From NCBI GenBank assembly GCA_010094025.1, contig ML991821.1:124001-188000 (forward strand): a stretch of DNA of 64,000 bases, in the 5' to 3' direction. A model generated the notes under the pieces. That model ran no database searches, was not told the DNA's origin, and worked only from the letters and a program-made list of their open reading frames with translations. Origin of the DNA: Viridothelium virens (taxonomy: Eukaryota > Ascomycota > Dothideomycetes > Trypetheliales > Trypetheliaceae). Below, one piece after another: positions 11,644 to 25,600 of this stretch. Each line of letters begins with the position of its first letter. Position 1 is the stretch's first letter. Position numbers and translations under genes: made by a program.

Positions 11644-14600
11644 ATGAGCCCCGAAGAGCTACCACAGCTACGATTATTCGAAGCCAGCGACGTTCTTCTC
11701 CCCTCGCTACGCATCTCTTCATACCTCGATACAAGCGCAACAGGACGACAGCCGCTATGCGGTAACCCGGAAGGATGGGGGCCCCTAAGTCCCTTCAGAT
11801 ATGACTTCACTCCCTGCTTCTTAGACGTCTGGATATCCATTGTTGCTTTCGGTGGCATTGTGGGAGGCTTGGGAGCACTCTGGTATTTGTTCAAGAAACA
11901 TTCCCCACAATCTGTGAAGAGGAACTGGCATTTCTGGGCCAAATTGGTCAGTCGCAAGGTTAGACAGTAACAGCGCATTGGCGGAGCTAATTTCATTTGA
12001 TACCACAGGCCGTAATCGCATTCCTCCTGGCATCACAAGTCGCTCAAGCCATACTGCAAATACACTCTTTCGGAAAGATCACACTTGGTGACTTCAGGTT
12101 CTGGACGACGATCTTGACAATTCTATCCCTCTGCATTATCTCTTCTGTACAATATGTCGAGCATTGGCGGGCACGGTATCCAAATGGTGTGGTCCTCTTT
12201 TACTGGCTATTCTTGCTGATTGCTTTTGCTGTCAAACTACGATCCCTCGTCTCGCAACAATTGCACAAGACGCATACTGCGTACTTTGCCATATTCTGTG
12301 CTAGCGTCGGCTTGGCTGCCGCTGAACTGGTCTTGGAATGGCTGATACCGAAACGAGTCAGCGATTACGATGCGCTAGGCGACGAAACAGAATGCCCATA
12401 TGAATACGCCAACATCTTCTCAGTTCTCACATTTGGCTGGATGACTCCAATGATGAGATATGGGTACAAAGAATTCCTCACAGAAGATGATTTGTGGAAT
12501 CTTCGAAGATCTGATACCACCAAAGAAGCCTCAAAGACATTTCAGAGCGCCTGGAGTAAAGAACTTGACAAACGACGTCCATCGTTGTGGATTGCTATGT
12601 TTCGTTCCTTTGGTGGTCCATATTTCGCAGGCGCCTGCTTCAAGACCGTTGGTGACGTCCTGAACTTCGTTCAACCGCAGTTACTCAGATTACTCATCTC
12701 TTTTGTTGACTCCTACAATACCGACGATCCCCAGCCCGCCATACGTGGTGCTGCTATAGCACTCGCAATGTTCGCAGTATCTGTGTGCCAAACCGTGTGC
12801 ATACATCAATACTTCCAACGCGCCTTTGAGACCGGTATGCGGATCAGGGCTTCCTTGGTTGCTACGACGTATTCGAAGGCGATGCGTCTATCCAACGAAG
12901 GTCGGGCTGCCAAATCTACGGGTGATATCGTCAATTACATGGCAGTTGATACTCAGAGGCTTCAAGATCTGTCGCAATACGGTCAAATGCTGTGGTCAGC
13001 ACCTCTCCAAATCGTCCTCTGCATGGCTTCACTCTATCAGCTTCTGGGCTGGAGCATGCTTGCTGGAGTTGGAGCAATGATTGCGATGGTGCCAGTGAAT
13101 GGTGTCATCGCACGAATCATGAAAAAATTACAAAAGGAACAGATGGCAAACAAAGATTCGAGAACACGGTTAATGACAGAAATCTTAAATAACATGAAGT
13201 CCATCAAGTTATATGCCTGGACGACAGCTTTCATAAACAAGCTGACCCATATACGCAACGATCTCGAATTGCGAACGCTTCGTAAAATCGGTGCTGCGCA
13301 AGCCTTCGCTAATTTCACATGGTCGACAACGCCTTTTCTTGTTTCGGTATCCACGTTTGCAGTCTACGTCATGACGACAAATAGGCCTCTGACCACAGAG
13401 ATCGTCTTCCCCGCCCTTACGCTATTCAATCTTCTTAACTTTCCCCTCGCTGTCTTGCCAATTGTCATAACTTCGATTATCGAGGCCAGTGTGGCGGTGG
13501 GACGGCTGACCAGCTATTTCACTGCAGAAGAATTGCAATCTGATGCCGTTGTTAGAGACGTGCCCGTACAGAACCCTGGCGATGAATCTGTTACTATTCG
13601 CGATGGGACTTTCACGTGGAATAAAGAAGAAAAGCAGAATGTTCTGGAAGATATCAACTTCTCAGCCCACAAGGGAGAACTTTCTTGCATCGTGGGCCGC
13701 GTAGGAGAGGGAAAATCTTCATTCCTTGGGAGCATACTCGGAGATCTTTGGAAGTATAGGGGCGAAGTTATTGTTCGGGGTACCATTTCATACGTTGCGC
13801 AATCCCCTTGGGTGATGAATGCCTCGGTCAGAGAGAACATTGTATTTGGCCATCGCTGGGATCCAAGTTTCTACGACAAAACAGTGAAGGCTTGCGCTCT
13901 GGCCGAGGACTTCTCGTCATTGCCAGATGGTGATCAAACACAAGTGGGGGAGCGAGGTATCTCACTCTCTGGCGGGCAAAAGGCTCGTTTGACACTTGCC
14001 AGAGCTGTTTATGCCCGCTCCGACATCTACCTTCTCGACGACGTCCTATCTGCGGTCGACCAACACGTGGGACGCCATATCATTGACAACGTTCTCGGTT
14101 CTAAGGGTCTTCTAGCATCGAAAACAAGGGTCCTGGCCACGAATTCGATTCCAGTACTTCTGGAAGCCAACTATGTCGTGCTCATCCGAGAGGGTCGGAT
14201 CATGGAGCGGGGCACTTATGAACAGTTGATGGCCATGAAGGGTGAGATCGCCAACCTGATCAAGACAGCAAGTAACGAAGATCAAGGCGAGGAGGAGAGT
14301 AAGGGATCCGAGAGTACCACCGAATCCTCAGGAAGCGACGATTCTGCTACCGTCTTCGGTACTGGCCCGAATTCGGAAGAGGAGGCAGCCGATGAAGCGC
14401 AAGAAGGCCTGACACAACTTGCACCAATTCGTCCCGGCGCAGGACCCGCACGCAAAACCTCTGGAATGACGCTGCGACGCGCAAGTACGGCAAGCTTCCG
14501 CGGTCCCCGCGGGAAATTGACAGATGAAGAAACAGGCCCTGGCGAAGGTACTGCAAAGACGAAACAATCGAAAGAATTTGTGGAGCAAGGAAAAGTCAAG

Positions 14601-17083
14601 TGGGATGTCTATGGTCAATACGCTAAGACCAGTAATCTAGCAGCTGTGGGAGTGTATCTTCTGATGTTGGTCCTTGCTCAATCTGCTCAGATCGGTACAG
14701 TGCCTACCACCAAATGAGGAACAAACCCTCCTATGCCGATACTGACTCAAATGTGTAGGAGGTAGTGTGTGGCTCAAGCACTGGTCTGAGGTCAACGCCA
14801 AATACGGAAGAAACCCACAGGTGGGAAAGTACATCGGAATTTACTTCGCCTTTGGGATTGGATCTGCAGCCCTAGTCGTTGTGCAAACATTGATTCTCTG
14901 GATCTTCTGCAGTATTGAGGTACGTACTTCGAAGATCGTTGGCGAGTAGAGCCTTGCTCCGAGATCTGTTACACCATCATGCGGAGTGGCTTCGCGTGGA
15001 GGTCGGCTAGTCGAACTAACGTATATCGGCCCGTCTAGGCATCCCGCAAGCTTCATGAACGCATGGCTTTCGCTATTTTTCGATCACCAATGAGATTCTT
15101 CGAGACGACGCCTGCAGGTCGTATCTTGAATCGATTTTCCAGGTAAGCGCTCTTCTAGACTTGCACGCCTTCGCTTTCCTTTTTTGCCAATCCTATTTCA
15201 TTTCAACCCTGAATCGTGACGTGGCCATGCATTCTACCGCAGCACACTTGTTCATTTCACGTAGTGCTTTGTGCCCCTGCTCTAGGTGTTTCGATGCATC
15301 TACCACGTTTTTTGACGCGGCGAGGCAAGGAGGACCTGGCCAACGGCCTTTTGTTCCCCGCTTCCGGGTCGGACAGCAGAATGCTAATTGTTGCACTACT
15401 TTAGTGACATCTACAAGGTAGATGAAGTCCTTGCGTAAGTCAACCAAATCTTCGGGCCTTACTCCGCTGGACCATGCAGCTAATCAATTTACAGGCGCAC
15501 TTTCAACATGCTCTTTGTCAATTCTGCAAGAGGTACGTAGCTTGAGTCTTCCCGACCTTGCCCAACCATAGGCTCGTGGATTGAGAGGCCTTGTTGTCGG
15601 ACTGCAGCTGACTATTCTGCCTTGGCCACCAATAGCTGCATTCACCCTCGTTGTCATCTCTACGTCGACTCCTATCTTTGTTGCCCTTATCCTCCCACTC
15701 GGTGGATTGTATCTATACATCCAACGTTACTACCTACGTACATCACGCGAACTCAAACGCCTGGACTCCGTAACTCGTTCTCCGATCTACGCACAATTTC
15801 AGGAGTCCTTGTCTGGTATCTCCACAATCCGTGCTTACCGCCAACAAGGTCGCTTTGCCAGTGATAATGAATGGCGTGTGGATGCAAACTTGCGCGCATA
15901 CTACCCCAGTACTACTGCTAATCGATGGTTAGCAGTACGACTGGAATTTATTGGCAGCGTCATCATCCTCGCTAGTGCAGGTCTCTCCATTATTGCGGTG
16001 AGTACTGGTAATGGACCTTCTGCCGGGCTAGTGGGCCTTGCCATGAGTTATGCGCTGCAGATTACGCAGAGCCTCAACTGGATTGTGAGACAGACAGTTG
16101 AGGTAGAGACAAATATCGTCAGCGTAGAGCGCGTGCTCGAGTATGCGCGACTACCAAGCGAAGCTCCAGAAGTCATCAGCAAAAACCGGCCTCCGATCTC
16201 ATGGCCCGCGCACGGAGAGGTGAACTTCGACCATTACAGCACAAGATATCGCCCTGGCCTAGATCTAGTACTCAAGAACATCAATCTCAAAATCCGATCC
16301 AGGGAAAAGATCGGCGTTGTCGGACGCACTGGTGCAGGCAAGAGTAGCTTGACGCTTGCACTGTTCCGAGTGATTGAACCAGCAGAGGGCGTGATCTGCA
16401 TTGATGATCTAGATACGACGAAAATTGGCTTATGGGATTTGAGACGGCGACTCGCGATTATTCCACAAGACGCGGCCTTATTCGAGGGCTCCCTAAGAGA
16501 TAATCTAGATCCGGCGCATGTACACGACGACACAGAGCTCTGGAGTGTCCTAGGTAAGTACTCGGTGTCCTTGTAAACCCTCGTCTTCAGCAAGCGTTAT
16601 TGACACCCCATAGAACATGCGCGGCTCAAGGAGTATGTTGCACGTATGCCTTCCAAGCTCGACACCCGTATCAACGAAGGCGGCTCCAATCTATCTCAAG
16701 GTCAACGCCAACTCGTGTCCCTCGCCCGCGCCCTTCTCACCCCGTCAAACATCCTCGTCCTCGATGAAGCGACTGCAGCGGTGGATATCCAGACAGATGC
16801 GATGCTTCAGCAAACCCTGCGCAGCCAGCAATTCCGAAATCGCACGATCATCACAATTGCACACCGTATCAATACAATTCTGGACTCGGATAGGGTGTTG
16901 GTGTTGGACAAGGGCGAAGTGAGGGAATTTGATACACCGGAACGTCTAGTGCAGAGCAGAGGTTTGTTCTGGGAACTAGTGCGAGAGAGTGGTCTCTTGG
17001 GAGCTGTAAATGGTGGAGAGGACAGCGAGGCTGGGGTAGAGGATTCACAAGAGCCCGGCTCTCATGGCAGGAAAACTGATTAA
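11644..17083 (+). CDS. ABCC-family full transporter, Ycf1/MRP-like vacuolar conjugate pump
   Basis: This is an ABC exporter of the MRP/Ycf1 type, which pumps glutathione conjugates or metal complexes, usually into the vacuole. Exons 11644-11946, 12009-14694, 14759-14919, 15039-15142, 15405-15434, 15495-15532, 15636-16553 and 16614-17083 give 1569 aa. Layout: TMD0 (residues ~30-200), TMD1, NBD1, a Ser/Glu/Asp-rich linker, TMD2, NBD2. NBD1 has Walker [11 protein letters not shown] (~664), signature [20 protein letters not shown] and Walker [12 protein letters not shown], with Asp at the catalytic-Glu position as usual for a degenerate ABCC site. NBD2 has [10 protein letters not shown] (~1336), [16 protein letters not shown] and [12 protein letters not shown] with the catalytic Glu. 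TMD2 reads [19 protein letters not shown], very close to yeast Ycf1/Bpt1. Exons of 30 and 38 nt in TMD2 keep the conserved frame. The long frame starting at 15581 begins inside an intron. Confidence 0.92.
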
Positions 17084-19435
17084 GGACAAAAAGTGTATGG
17101 GTATAGGTATAGACTAGTACGGCGTCTCAGAGTAAGCAAGCAGTGGCTGCTCCCAAGTCCGATTGCTTTTTGATTACAAATTTTCCAATCCCCTTCACCA
17201 TTCTTCATCTCGTATCGCCTGTGGGCAGGTAACCCTTGTCTAGTCCTTGAAGAGAGCTCATCTAGAACCACATGAACTTCGACGAGAGCCGAATGAAGAC
17301 CATGATGCTGTACAAACGTACCTTTGTAGTAAAATGTAGTACTTGTCAGGGTTTCGCCACTTTTTCCGGGTTTCGATTAACTGCGGCATACACCCTAACT
17401 GACATCTACTAGTCGTACTACCACAGCCGTCTAACGATACGCGGCCTTGCGGGGTCTGCGTCGAACTCCATCATGGATGACAGTGAGCCTTGCAGTTTAG
17501 AATTCAGGTCTAAGCGTCAGGGTAGAGTCTGTGAGATCTAGTTCCTGCGATATGGTATTGCAGCTGCCAGAAAAAGTCACAAGGGTTTATGGGGTCAAGT
17601 CAGTCAGCAATGTTTCCAAAAGTCAACGGTCGCTCGTAAAAATTCCCCAGATGCATTGCATTGAGCGCTTGCTTCCAAGCTTACAGACTCCGAACCCATG
17701 CAGATGATTGTGGGCCATGCTATTCTGTTGCCATAGATGCATCTGCCAGGGCATTTGGCCTGTTTTATGACGGGAATCACATTTGTACGGGCCTTAAAAC
17801 TCTCAACGATGCCTTGTAATAGATGCGATCCTCGTGACTAAGAGCGAGTTTCTGTAGGTAGTACTCCGTACTCGAGGATAAAATAGAATTGGCAGATACT
17901 ATTGTGGTCTGTACGCGAAGTCAACGTGCATCGCGCGTTCCCGTCGTTATCTCCACTTCGCGCATCCGAGGATAGGTTTTTACTCGTGGAGGGTGAGAAT
18001 TGTACCTCTAGCCGCATGGCTTTGATCGACTGAACATGAAAAAATCGCACGTAGGGGAAGACGGGACGCGCGCCCACTGGATACTCTAGGCCAACACAAA
18101 CGGCGACCTATGACGCGATTCCCTGCCCTCGCTTGGAGAAGCTCGGTGCCGTTTTGAGAAGCACTGGAATATGTTGCCGCAGGGTTGCCAGGAAACGCAA
18201 GTCATTACGCACCGATTCTCCTGTCATAGAGCTCCATCAGGGATGGACCACATGTGGATGAGAAGCGGCTAAGCTAATTCTCCAGGGGAGTCCCGGCGTA
18301 CGTTGTTCACTGCTGATCTCCCGCTTGGCTGATGGTGCTGACCTGGAAGCCGGGTCTTTCATGAGCTGTACCTTTAGCCGGTAGGCATGCTTTCTCGTCC
18401 GGTAGTCCTTTTCAGGTTGAAACAGAGCAGGACCAGATCGAGAGTTGTAAACAAAGCGTGCGCGCACCAAAGTCAACTTCGAATACTTTGTCAAAGCCTG
18501 TCTGCGCCGAGCTCTTGACATTAGCTACTGTACTTTACCTTTTTACAAAACATCTTTTATGGAGAATTCAATAACGGGAAGATGTTCCACAATCAAAGTC
18601 CGATAGGTAGTCTAAAGTCGTACAGACAGGAGTCGTCTGGGGTATGATTTGCGTCACGCAGGTGTATGCTGGGGCTGTCGAACTCGCCGCTCTCCTCTAC
18701 CAGAACACCACCTTGCTCAGTGTTGCAAATTCTTCCACACTAGACCCAGTGTCTATCTCCGCATCGTTTGCTTCATCATTTCGGTTTGACGGCAGTACCG
18801 AGCCGCTGAAAAAGCTTACTTCGATTGGAAATCGATGTCCTGGCATGCAGTCATGAGGCTAGCGAGCTGTGGGTTGAACACCTGGGCTACGCATGAGTCT
18901 AGCAACCACCGTAGCTGTGTGCCGACCTTGAGACTGCAGTTATATCCCGATACGGAAGATGGGGCGACGGCTTTCGAATAGATCCCTTTGACAGCGAGTC
19001 TCGAGAGGAGTTCTGACGTTTGTGATAACGTCTCATTGCCATGCGAAGGCGCTACCACTTAGCGACCCCAGTTGTCAAATCACAGGCATTAAATTGAACT
19101 TTATCCGTCGCCCTCCCAGTGCAGCGAGGCAATTTAAAAGGTCTCACATGGCCCTTTCAGACCTCCGTTCGTTGTCAGATTCAAACATCCCCCCCGCTTC
19201 GCCACTGCGCTTTTATAATCCGGACTGAATCTTGCGGAGCTGCAACTAGAAGTTGCACTTGCCTGCACATGCTATAAAGTCTATACAGCATAGGAGTGCC
19301 GCACGACGCATCGAGATTATCCCTATCTCTGTGGTTTCTAAAGGAGGCTCATTTGTCTCTTTGTACTTCTGGGTTGGAACTCGCAACTCGACCTTCTATT
19401 GCATAGCACAACCTCTGGCAAGACTAGAGGGGTCT
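17084..19435. other. 2.35-kb intergenic region between the ABC pump and the DUF2841 gene
   Basis: No gene is supported. A TACTCCGTA 9-mer sits at 17862-17870 and a TATAAAG element at 19273-19279, about 160 nt upstream of the proposed DUF2841 start. A 94-aa minus frame (18237-18521) is arginine/serine-rich and unrecognised. No tRNA or repeat array was seen. Confidence 0.5.
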
Positions 19436-21981
19436 ATGAATTCGGTAGTGGTCGCCATTCAGCAGGCACTGGAGTCTTCAAGTCTGCGTCGTCTCTTTGT
19501 GGGCCTGTGCCTTCACAAGTACTGTAAGTCAGCTATTTACGTTTTAGGTTGATGGGCGTCATTCTAATGTCAATAGTATACGGTTTCTAGCCCATAAGAA
19601 AGTCCGGCATCTAAGAACTCGTCCTTCTCAAAGATATTATTTGATTTGAAAGGGAAACCGTTTCCCGACCCCTATTAGATGAGATGGGCTTCTCTTATCG
19701 AGCTGCATCGACAGTGAAAGACCAGGATCAATTTCGCCTGCTACAAAAGCAGCCGGATTTTGGCGATCGCAAGGTCGAGCCTATCTTTGGTCATTCGCTA
19801 GTGGACTATCAATTTTTCGACACATCAAGGACTCTCAATTTCGTAAGGACTTCTTTGATGTCTTCCCGAAAGACCATTGAAACGCCCCTTTTGCTGATCA
19901 GTTTCTCAGGAAACATCTACCAATAGCAGTTCTTCACCGGTCGATGAGTATAGCAGTGATTTGAACTCATCCGCGCTACTCCAAACGTATCCGGCAATTC
20001 ATAATGCACCTATCATCTGCTTTGACCCTCAAGGACCGTTCAAGCCAGAAATTCCTCTAGGTGTGGAATACCGACTTATGCAATGCCCAAAGAAGACTAT
20101 TCAAGACAGTGTCTTTCCAGGTAGGTCAAGAAAGATAGCTTGAAGGGCAAAACTGATAGAATTAGGCTCAATTTTTAGTCACGAATCTTCAGAATTTTGC
20201 TCCTCGCCCACCGATTGCGGTATCCTGGACATCGAGAGTCCATTGTCTCCAGATGCAGTGCAAGGTCGTCAACGCGGGCTGAAGCGTGCATCAAAAACGA
20301 ATGTCCTACAGCAGGTTCCCCCCAAGAGAATGCGCTGGTGTGAAGAAGGGTTACTAAAGCCCGGAACTCCCTCTGAATGTACAGACGGGGTCACAAGCGG
20401 AGAGGAAGGCCAGAAGGCACAAGTCAATAGCAACCGGTACATCTCCCTCGATTTGCGGGATAATAAAAAGGTGACAGAATACTTTGAGCGCAGATTAGAG
20501 AATCTAACACAACTTGGCGTCAAAGCAATCCTAAAGAAATGGATCGACAGGATATGCCCAAGAAAGCAAACAACTCATCCATACGTTGCTTCCAACCCAG
20601 AATGGCGAAGAGTACATAAGAAGGAGCACGAGAGGCCGCCGGTGCCTGAGTGGTGGCCAATAGGACAGTGCAAGCATAAGGAGCCAGACCATTCATCGAA
20701 AAAGGGTGCGTAAGACGAGTTTAATTCCCTTCTTGCCTGCAAGCGTTGATTGATCTCCAGATCGTATGCACCTGGCCCAACACCTAATTCGCCTGCGGGA
20801 TAAAGGAGTGAAGAATTGGGAGGAAAGTAAGGAGTCAAGCTGGACGAATATGCTAGAAAATTCGACAAAGACTGTAAAGCTCCGATATAGGGATCAGGAC
20901 ACTTCAGAAGACATAGAGTTCCGGCATAGAGTCCTGAAGGAGTTTTACAATGTTGCAAGACATGAAGAGGAGAATCTTGAAAATGGTCAGCGTAAGTCGC
21001 CTCTCACAAAACATCATCGCGATATCAAGAGCCCTGTTGATGAATTTATGTGTAGACGGCTGCGCCTTCATGTGTGTTACAGATTATGATGTTAAAGGAC
21101 GAAAGAGGCGCCGTGGTGGGGCCAGAACGAAGGGCAAGGCAAGCAAAGCATTCAAGAAGTCTACCAGCCGTAGGAGCAGCGAGGCAGAAGACAACTTTAT
21201 GGCTTCTCCTAAAGTTGAAGAAGTGCTCGTTGACTACTCTGATGCAATCGGAAGACGTGGATCGCGAGCGACATCAAAGAACACTGGTCCCAAAATAGAA
21301 GGCAATCCAGAGGAACTTGCAGAAATACGCCCTCATGTATTTTCCAATGGACCAGCTAGCCACCTTGCCTATGGCATCTCTGACAATGTACACAAAGCAG
21401 GCAGCCCTCCACCTCCGGGATTTCCGATGGACGCTCATCAAATTCAGGTCACACGTCCGCCTTTCTCCAGCTTAACTTCTGAGAGATTCAGCTCCCAACA
21501 CAACCTCACTTTGGTACCAGAATATCTCAACGCACCGATGGAAAATTCTCCCTACACACCCAACGTTGCGAATCAACGCGGAAATCATTGTGGTCTTCCC
21601 TGGCCTCTTTTAACACAGCCATCCACTTATGGTGTGTCTACGGTGGGCTCGTCTTCATTTCCGGAGTCTCGGATGCCGTACTACTCAAACTCGTCATCTA
21701 TCAGCGACGATATTTGCGCCTCTGCCGCGACCACGTTCGCCATGGATTCTAACAGGGCGACATCACAACTGTCAGCTTCCACTGAGCTTAGCATGGCAAC
21801 AGATCACTTTTCGCCATATGTGGATAAACAGTATCAATATTCCCTTCTGGGCGGAGACGCTCCAGTAAGCCAGGCCAATGGACATCTTTTGGGAGACACC
21901 AGAAGCCATTCTCTAGGCGCCAACCCAACTTCTCCCAAGATTTTCATGCCAAACGCTCTGCCAACATACCGTCACGAGTAA
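19436..21981 (+). CDS. DUF2841 / YDR124W-like helical-bundle protein
   Basis: The protein belongs to the fungal DUF2841 family (related to yeast YDR124W and to a gene of the hrmA-associated cluster of Aspergillus fumigatus); its molecular role is unknown. Proposed exons 19436-19523, 19679-19842, 19910-20120, 20166-20705, 20761-20991 and 21083-21981 give 710 aa. The domain spans about residues 240-370: GVKAILKKWIDRICPRKQTT, HPYV, PEWWPIGQCKHKEPDHSSKK, then DRMHLAQHLIRLRDKG across a splice, and a C-terminal helix FRHRVLKEFYNVARHEEENL. A basic GRKRRRGGARTKG segment follows and could be a nuclear signal. The last 250 residues are Ser/Pro/Asn-rich and look disordered. The first exon is the weakest part: it needs a 155-nt intron ending CTATTAG. 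If wrong, the start is ATG 19684. Confidence 0.78.
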
Positions 21982-22691
21982 GTATAATTGACTTGGCTGG
22001 ACCTTACCGCCTCTTGCTCCTTTTTCGGCTCAACCAGAGGTCGCCGACCCTCAACCCAGGTACCCTCTTTCGCGTCGTAACGGACTGTCTGATGCCTCCC
22101 GGAATTTCATAATATTCTTCTGAAAAGTGCTCACTTTATAGCGAATGCTACTCTTGTATCTCGCGCCGGTAGGACTAATCTTTCGTGTCGTCCAAGCGTT
22201 CTCGCACGAAAAGTCTGACTACCAATTTCGGTTTGCCATGGAGGATGGGCAAAATTCACGGTCTGTTTGTGGTGAGATTAGGAAGGAAGCGTATCTAATA
22301 TGATGCGATCTGCTCAAGAGTTAGCTGGCAATGTGTGCACTCCATAGCATTCTAGTAATCGGAGAGCTTTCGGTTATTTCATCCAGCATTGCGTCGTACT
22401 AGTATACAAGGTACCTTAGCGTGCTTAGCAACAAGGGCAAGACCTTGTATTTCATGTAGCTACAAGGGCCGATATTTTGCCGAACATTCCCCGCGGTATT
22501 GTACCTAAGGTACCTAATTCACTGTCGCTGAAAGTCTGCATATGACGCGCGACCATCACAAAGCCCACCACCACGAACCTTTCCGATATCTCGTGTAGTG
22601 ACGACTCATACCTACTGCCACCCACCTCACCGACTTTCCCCATCACGATCTCCACAGATGACAACGCTGTCTTTCAGGCGTAGCTGCAGGC
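21982..22691. other. Intergenic region and SAC3 promoter
   Basis: It holds the perfect 10-bp palindrome AAGGTACCTT (22408-22417) and a second AGGTACCT (22508-22515) in the context TACCTAAGGTACCTA, both within 300 bp of the SAC3 start. No gene is seen. Confidence 0.5.
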
Positions 22692-25600
22692 ATGTTCGCA
22701 GCCATGCAGCGAGGAGGAAGGGGTAGAGGCCATGTCCCAAAGGGTCGGAGCTCTGAGAGTCGGAGAGAGAAACCCGTGAAGATCAAAGAGCCAATGGCTA
22801 GTCAAAATCGTCGAACACCAGGCGCGCGAAACTTCGCGCAGGAGCAAAGAAATATCACGGCACCTCCAGACTCGAAAACAGACAAAGCAACGAACTCGAT
22901 TCCTCGAACCTCGAGTCGAGAGACTACAGCGACAGGGAGTTCTCAAGATCGGTGGAATGTGGTAAGGCTTTACAAGTCTGTCGAGTCGCGATCTAAATCA
23001 AAACTGACTCAAACGCCTTTGTTTCAGCTTAAGAAGGCCCACGACCGAGAACATGCCGATGCAATCGCCAAGGGGCTTATCGCTGACCCAGACAAGCCAA
23101 GGCAGCTTGACGAGGCTATCAAACCTACAGGGACATGCCAGGATATGTGCCCAGAATACGAGCGGGTTGGGAGGATTGTTCAAAAGGACGTCTGGAAAGA
23201 AGAATGGGTGCGCATATACGTGTTTAAGAACATCTTTCAAAGACAACAACTCACTCAACAGCAGGATCCGGCACGGCTACCAGAAAAGGTCGTAGATGAA
23301 AAACGCATGGTCAAGAAGTTCCGGCGTGCTGCTGCAGGCCTAGAGGAACAATTACCATCTGACCTACGTCCACCACCAATTCTTCAGGTCAGTCCCCATG
23401 CGATCCTGCCCATCAACCATACGACTTACACACATAGAAAACTGTTGACTATCTATTCAACAATCTCATAAACGAGAAACCTGCTCTTAGAAGCATTCAC
23501 CATTTTGTCTGGGACCGAACACGGGCTATTCGCAATGATTTTTCAATTCAGCAACTTACTAGGCTTCCGGACGTTCGGATTGCTATCGATTGTTACGAGC
23601 GAATAGCACGTTTCCATATCTTGTCTCTTCATCAGCTGGCTCAATCGGACAAACCCTATGATACTTATGATGCCTATCAAGAACGGGAGCAACTCGACAG
23701 GACATTTCTGTCACTCATGCAATATTATGACGATAACCGACATATCTACCAAGCTCCAAATGAGGCTGAGTTTCGTGCCTATTGCATTCTCTTCCAAATC
23801 CAGGACCCCGACCTGGACTTTGGAGACACGTTGCAGGCCTTACCCTCAAATATCTCCCAAGACCCACGAGTGCGAACAGCTTTCGAGTTGTATGTTGCCG
23901 CTGCAAACGTTCGTGTTTCGCAAAATGTTCTGAAGCTTCGTCGGTCGTGTCTTACAGTAGAAGCGAACTGGGCAAGATTTTGGTCTCTGGTCCAGTCAAC
24001 TAGCACATCATACTTGATGGGTTGTGTTGCCGAAATTTATTTCACAGTCATTCGAAAGACAGCTCTCGTTGAACTCTGTCGCGCGTATTATCGAGGGGGA
24101 AAAGTCAAAGTCGAAGACTGGACCTTGAACAAATTAGTCGATACTCTGGCCTTTGACGACGAGAGTGAAGCGCAAACTTTCTGCGACCAGCATGGTTTTA
24201 CTTTAGCCGAGGGAGAGGATGGCGCATCGTATCTCGACCTTACTTCTGTGCGTGGAACCCAAGGTCCTGACCCTTTGAGCAATACAAGTCATCAGTCCTT
24301 CTCTCACAAGCTCGTCGAGACCAAACGATATGGACGCACATTCTCGGCCATAATCAATTCCATGACTGTACAAGAGGCTCAAGACTCGGGCCTGGTCGAG
24401 GAGAGTGAAGATGAGACTGGTGCGGATGAGGCCGTAGCAAGTGATTCGCTTTTCATACCAGCCATTGAACAGATCAACCATGGCCAAGTATCCAGAGCTG
24501 CAAGCATTTTTGAAGGCCATCAGGATCAGGAGAGTATACACGACCGAACAGAGCAAATGAAAAATCCAGAGACCAAGGCCATCGGAACGGCGAATGAGTA
24601 CCAGGCAGTTCAGAATCCTTTCTCTTTTCCAAAGGTTTCCGATCAGTCAAATAACCGAATAAATGGTGATCTATCCACACCACTGAACAATCCTTTCGCT
24701 CCCAGCACGCCGCTCGATGGAAATTTTGGGACATCCAAATCGACTGCGACCCTGTCTAATTTCGGCAAGCCTTCTCAACTTCTAAATAGCGGCTCTTCGA
24801 TAACTACGACATCTTCTGGATTTGAAACCCCTAGTCCGACGCTTAGCAGCAGCAGCAACAATCTTACTAGCGGCATTACAGCATTTTCCTCGGCATTTCC
24901 ACCAAGCAACCCGACCGAGCAGTCTCTTTCTCACGACTCAACAAAACAAGCCCCGCCACTCCTAACTTCTCCTTTTACAACTAATAAGCCTACTGAGAGA
25001 GAGGAAATGAAAGAGACTACAACTATGCCGTCATCCACAATGGACCCACCCGCTTTTCCCAGCACTGGAAGAGATAAGCCAGCGATGTCTACTTTCAAAC
25101 ATTTTAACCCATTTTCTCCGACTGAGATGTCAAGGGCCACTGGTTCATCTTCTACTATTGTCAACCCGTTTGCAAAGACCACGGCTTCTCCGGCCGGGGA
25201 CTCGAGTCAAAGGCATTCAAACGGAACGGCCTCGGTCCCCGCTTCTACACCTGTCATAACGCCTCACAACGAAACTGAAAAGCCATCCTTCTCTTCATTG
25301 GCAACTCAAACACAGGTCATTCCGACTCAGGAGTGGCGGCATCAGCCGTTCCCCTCCACAGACCCGCTACATGGCAGTGAGAAAATCGAGGGCTCGTCTC
25401 CTATCAGAGCTCAAAGTCCAGGGAGCTCAACAGGCTCTCCACATCAGTCACAACCTTCCACACAGGGTATATTTGAAGCCTCAAAGGTTGCTCATCCGGG
25501 CTCGGTCAACCTGCCAACAGCACAACCTGCGAACACTCTCTTCAATCCACTCGAAGCTTCAATTGGTGTTGACGCTCCGAAAAAGCAACCGAAGTCAAAT

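Noticed and set aside
15581-15635. Start of a long frame that could be read as an exon of the ABC pump
   Set aside because: The text before 15636 is absent from MRP/Ycf1 proteins, while splicing at AATAG (15635) restores the expected sequence in frame.
18237-18521. 94-codon Arg/Ser-rich minus frame
   Set aside because: No motif and isolated; likely chance.
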